This document shows, piece by piece, positions 61,662 to 64,000 of a stretch of 64,000 nt of DNA (position 1 is its first letter; every line of letters starts with the position of its first letter). The position numbers and the translations under genes were made by a program. The notes beneath the pieces were generated by a model, which made no database searches, was not told the DNA's origin, and saw nothing but the letters and a program-made list of their open reading frames with translations. Source of the DNA: Fomitopsis serialis (Eukaryota > Basidiomycota > Agaricomycetes > Polyporales > Fomitopsidaceae); assembly GCF_022376445.1 (NCBI RefSeq), contig NW_025954995.1, forward strand, positions 124,001 through 188,000. The letters are read 5' to 3'.

Positions 61662-62636
61662 GTCCGGCGCTGCAAGCTGCCCTCCGGCGGCTTGTATGCA
61701 AAAATGCGGGCTTGAACCCGTCGCTCGTCGTTCGCGCGCGCACGTCCTTCCCTCTATTAAATGATGTCCTCGTGCGCTTTGCTCGTCTGTTTGCTTTCCA
61801 GGTCTGTGTTCGCGTTAATGTCTGTCGTCATGTTTGCCCCGCAGTACACTGATTGGGATACTGTTCCACGGTCGCTTAGGCACCGTTTGCTCACCTTACC
61901 TACTCGTTATGCCTATTGTGTGACCATAGTTGCTTAGAGTAGAGTGTATACCAAATCACAGCCAGATCATGTCAACACGTCGGTGACCCGGAGCTCGCAG
62001 AATACTGATTACTGCCAGAACGAAGTATTTATGCAGTCAAAGTCACCGACCATGTTTTCCACGATCGTACTCGCTCATCGCCTTACATTCGTCGCCTTGA
62101 ATGGGAGGCAGCCAACGTAGTGGGTTGCAAGCATTGATATTGAGGCCTAAGGCCTAAGGCCTTGAGCTTGAGGACGCAACAAGTGTGACCTCACTTACAG
62201 CCAACGCGGCTGTAGCGAACTTGCAAGACGTATGTAAGACGCCCCACCACAAAATTCGCGTGCAGAGCGCTGATGGATTCTCAGGACTTTGAACAACACC
62301 GTTTTTAATTATACCAAAGACGATTTATGGATCGCGTTTCGGTGTTCAACAGAGTGCACGAAGGGCACATGCCGTTCATGACAACACTCTGATAGACAAC
62401 CATTCGGCTCAGAGGTCCCACACCAACCAACCAATTAACAGTTTTCGGACTGGCACGCGAAGCGAATCGGCCTATGCGATGAATAGATGACCAGGCCGGC
62501 TGAATTCTAGGTCGCCAGAGTTGTTCAATAGTTGGCCCGTGAAATAGAATGACATTTGATTGATCTCCTAGAACAGCCGTCGGCCAATGTAGACCACAGT
62601 GACCTCGACCGACGGACTGCGGAAAGGACCGGTCCT
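61662..62636. other. intergenic, convergent 3' flanks
   Basis: 3' flanks of eIF4B and COX12. A short AGGCCTA tandem (62,143-62,163) is the only structure noticed. Confidence 0.5.
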
Positions 62637-63169
62637 TCAGGGTTCGAGCGATGCAGGGAAGGTGCCGTTCTCCCTCTGCTCGTCCCACTTGGAAATCTGA
62701 AGTGGGGAGGTATCAGTGGAGATAAGGAAACGTGCAACGCAATGCAGGCTTACCCATTCGTCTGTGCGGGAGAACAAGGTGAGGCAAAGTGAAGAGGAAA
62801 TGGAGAATGAATGACGTACTGGGGCAGAGAGAGTTGTACGCCCGCTTGAACTGCTTGCAGGGGGCAAAGTCCTCACCCTTGGCAGCGATACACTTGAAGT
62901 AGTCAGTATAGTTCTGGAAGCTGGTGCGGTTTTCGTTCGTCATAAACTGAGCAGAACACGAGGGATTGGGATGTACCAGTGCCTCGTCTGGTTCGTGTTG
63001 GGGAACCGGGCTGGTGAAGTGGCACGTCAGGAGACGAGCGCGCAGAAAATGGCCCGATACCGACCGTCAAAGCCCGCGGTCTGCAGAACGTACTTGCTGC
63101 AAATTGAGACGGTCAGAACGGGACGCACGGTGTGCGACGAGGGCGGGCTAACCTGGAGAGGTCGGACAT
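62637..63169 (-). CDS. COX12: cytochrome c oxidase subunit VIb
   Basis: Intermembrane-space subunit of respiratory complex IV, imported by the MIA disulfide relay. Six small exons are inferred: MSDLS, SKYVLQTAGFD, ARFPNTNQTRHC, FQNYTDYFKCIAAKGEDFAP with CKQFKRAYNSLCP, a tiny exon ending EW, and ISKWDEQRENGTFPASLEP. The twin Cys pairs are intact: C-x9-C (CFQNYTDYFKC) and C-x10-C (CKQFKRAYNSLC). Stop is the TGA complementary to 62,637-62,639. The product is about 85 residues, normal for the family. It is divergent from PRP18 with 170 bp between starts. Confidence 0.93.
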
Positions 63170-63339
63170 GGTGGGGGATGGGGAGGAGGAGGAAGACGAC
63201 GGGTGCGGCGACGAGGCGACCTCGGGAAATGATGGAACGCGCCCGGGCTCGTTCCCTCTCGGCCTCACCTCGGCCATCCCCGCCCCCGCCTTTCCTCCAG
63301 CCACCACCAGCCACCGTCCCCCCGCCGCTCTCCTCGAGC

Positions 63340-64000
63340 ATGGATGCTCTCAAGGCAGAAATCGCAGTCAAGCGCAAGGCTCTGCAAGAGGACCCTGTCC
63401 TCGCGCAGCGCCCCACAAAGTACATGCGCCGCGGCGACCTCGAACGGCTCAAGGAAGAGCGCGCACGCAAGGAGCGGGAGGAGAAGGAGGCTAGAGAGAA
63501 GAAGGAGCCCGAGGAAGAAGAGCGCAGGAGATCAAAAGTGTGTCTCCTCTCTCATCGCTATGCATACGACCCCGCTCATGCGACATTGGAGAACAGCCGT
63601 CCTCTTCTCGTGCGCGCACAGATTCCCCCTCGTAGATGCCGCCGCGAGCGCATCTCCAGCCCCAGAGTCTGCATTCAACATTTCAAATGAAGAAACCGTT
63701 CGCCGTCTCCGAGCCAAAGGCCAGCCCATCCGCCTGTTTGGAGAATCCGACAAGGATCGTCGCCTACGTCTCCGTGCGTTGGAGCTCATTGAGGAGAAGA
63801 ACAGCGAACGGCATGGCGGACAAAACGAATTCAAGAAGGCTCTGAGGATGTCGAGAATGTTGAACGTCTGCTGAGGGATACGCGAGCGCAGGAGGAACGA
63901 AGGAAAAGGGCAAGAAGAAAGAGGGAAAGGAGGCAGAGGCGCAACAAGTCTTGGACATGAATCTTGTCAAGACAGACCCGGACAAACTCTACCCTATCAT
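63340..64000 (+). CDS. PRP18: pre-mRNA-splicing factor 18 (partial, 3' end outside window)
   Basis: Second-step splicing factor. Start MDALKAEIAVKRKALQEDPV, then TKYMRRGDLERLKEERARKE in a charged helix, an intron at about 63,537-63,634, and the SFM/Prp4-like motif region ISNEETVRRLRAKGQPIRLF with ESDKDRRLRLRALELIEEKN, followed by GGQNEFKKAL. The final piece reads MNLVKTDPDKLYPI at the window edge. The catalytic-step domain (C-terminal five-helix bundle) would lie outside. Contractions near 63,537, 63,849 and 63,910 break the frame as written. Confidence 0.9.

Overview
The window reads as nuclear DNA of a filamentous basidiomycete, most likely an Agaricomycete. Genes are dense and broken by many short introns (about 45-60 nt, GT-AG, CTAAC-like branch points). 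The proteins are recognisably fungal, including a Krev-1/Rap1-type GTPase and a homeodomain regulator. The mobile elements (copia, Helitron helicase, a KDZ-like remnant) are those common in Agaricomycetes. Species is not determinable by reading alone.

Two compartments meet near 25.3 kb. Positions 1-25,300 are accessory and repeat-rich. From left to right they hold: the 3' end of a Ty1/copia element with its LTR; a decayed spliced gene of unknown function; a second, inverted LTR driven into a Helitron helicase ORF (3,020-6,721); a long AT-rich, strongly CpG-depleted stretch (6.7-12.8 kb) of diverged direct repeats carrying two CpG-rich perfect palindromes/hairpins; a broken transposon-like coiled-coil gene (about 13.1-14.0 kb); two arrays of CACTA-like motifs; and more CpG-poor repeat sequence. 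Inactivating changes here are mostly CpG to TpG/CpA transitions, as expected from 5-methylcytosine deamination or a RIP-like process.

Positions 25,300-64,000 are euchromatic and hold conserved housekeeping genes. In order they are: OLA1 ATPase (-), a small Ser/Thr-rich secreted protein (+), Mediator MED25 (+), a PITH-domain protein (-), a TUG/UBX protein (+), a cyclophilin with charged tail (-), a Krev-1/Rap1 GTPase (+), a DBP2/DDX5 helicase (+), an Alba protein (-), a DDT/WHIM-PHD chromatin protein (+), a two-finger C2H2 protein (-), APC10 (-), UBA4 (+), U1-70K (+), a homeodomain factor (+), ARPC2 (-), eIF4B (+), COX12 (-) and PRP18 (+, running off the end). Most are arranged as divergent pairs sharing 140-560 bp between start codons. 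They serve splicing (U1-70K, PRP18, DBP2, cyclophilin), translation and tRNA modification (eIF4B, OLA1, UBA4), transcription/chromatin (MED25, homeodomain, PHD), the cell cycle (APC10), actin/polarity (ARPC2, Krev-1) and respiration (COX12); no metabolic cluster is present.

A technical point matters to any user of this sequence: about twenty single-base contractions sit in short homopolymers inside otherwise intact conserved genes. They are always -1, which points to assembly or base-calling error rather than biology.
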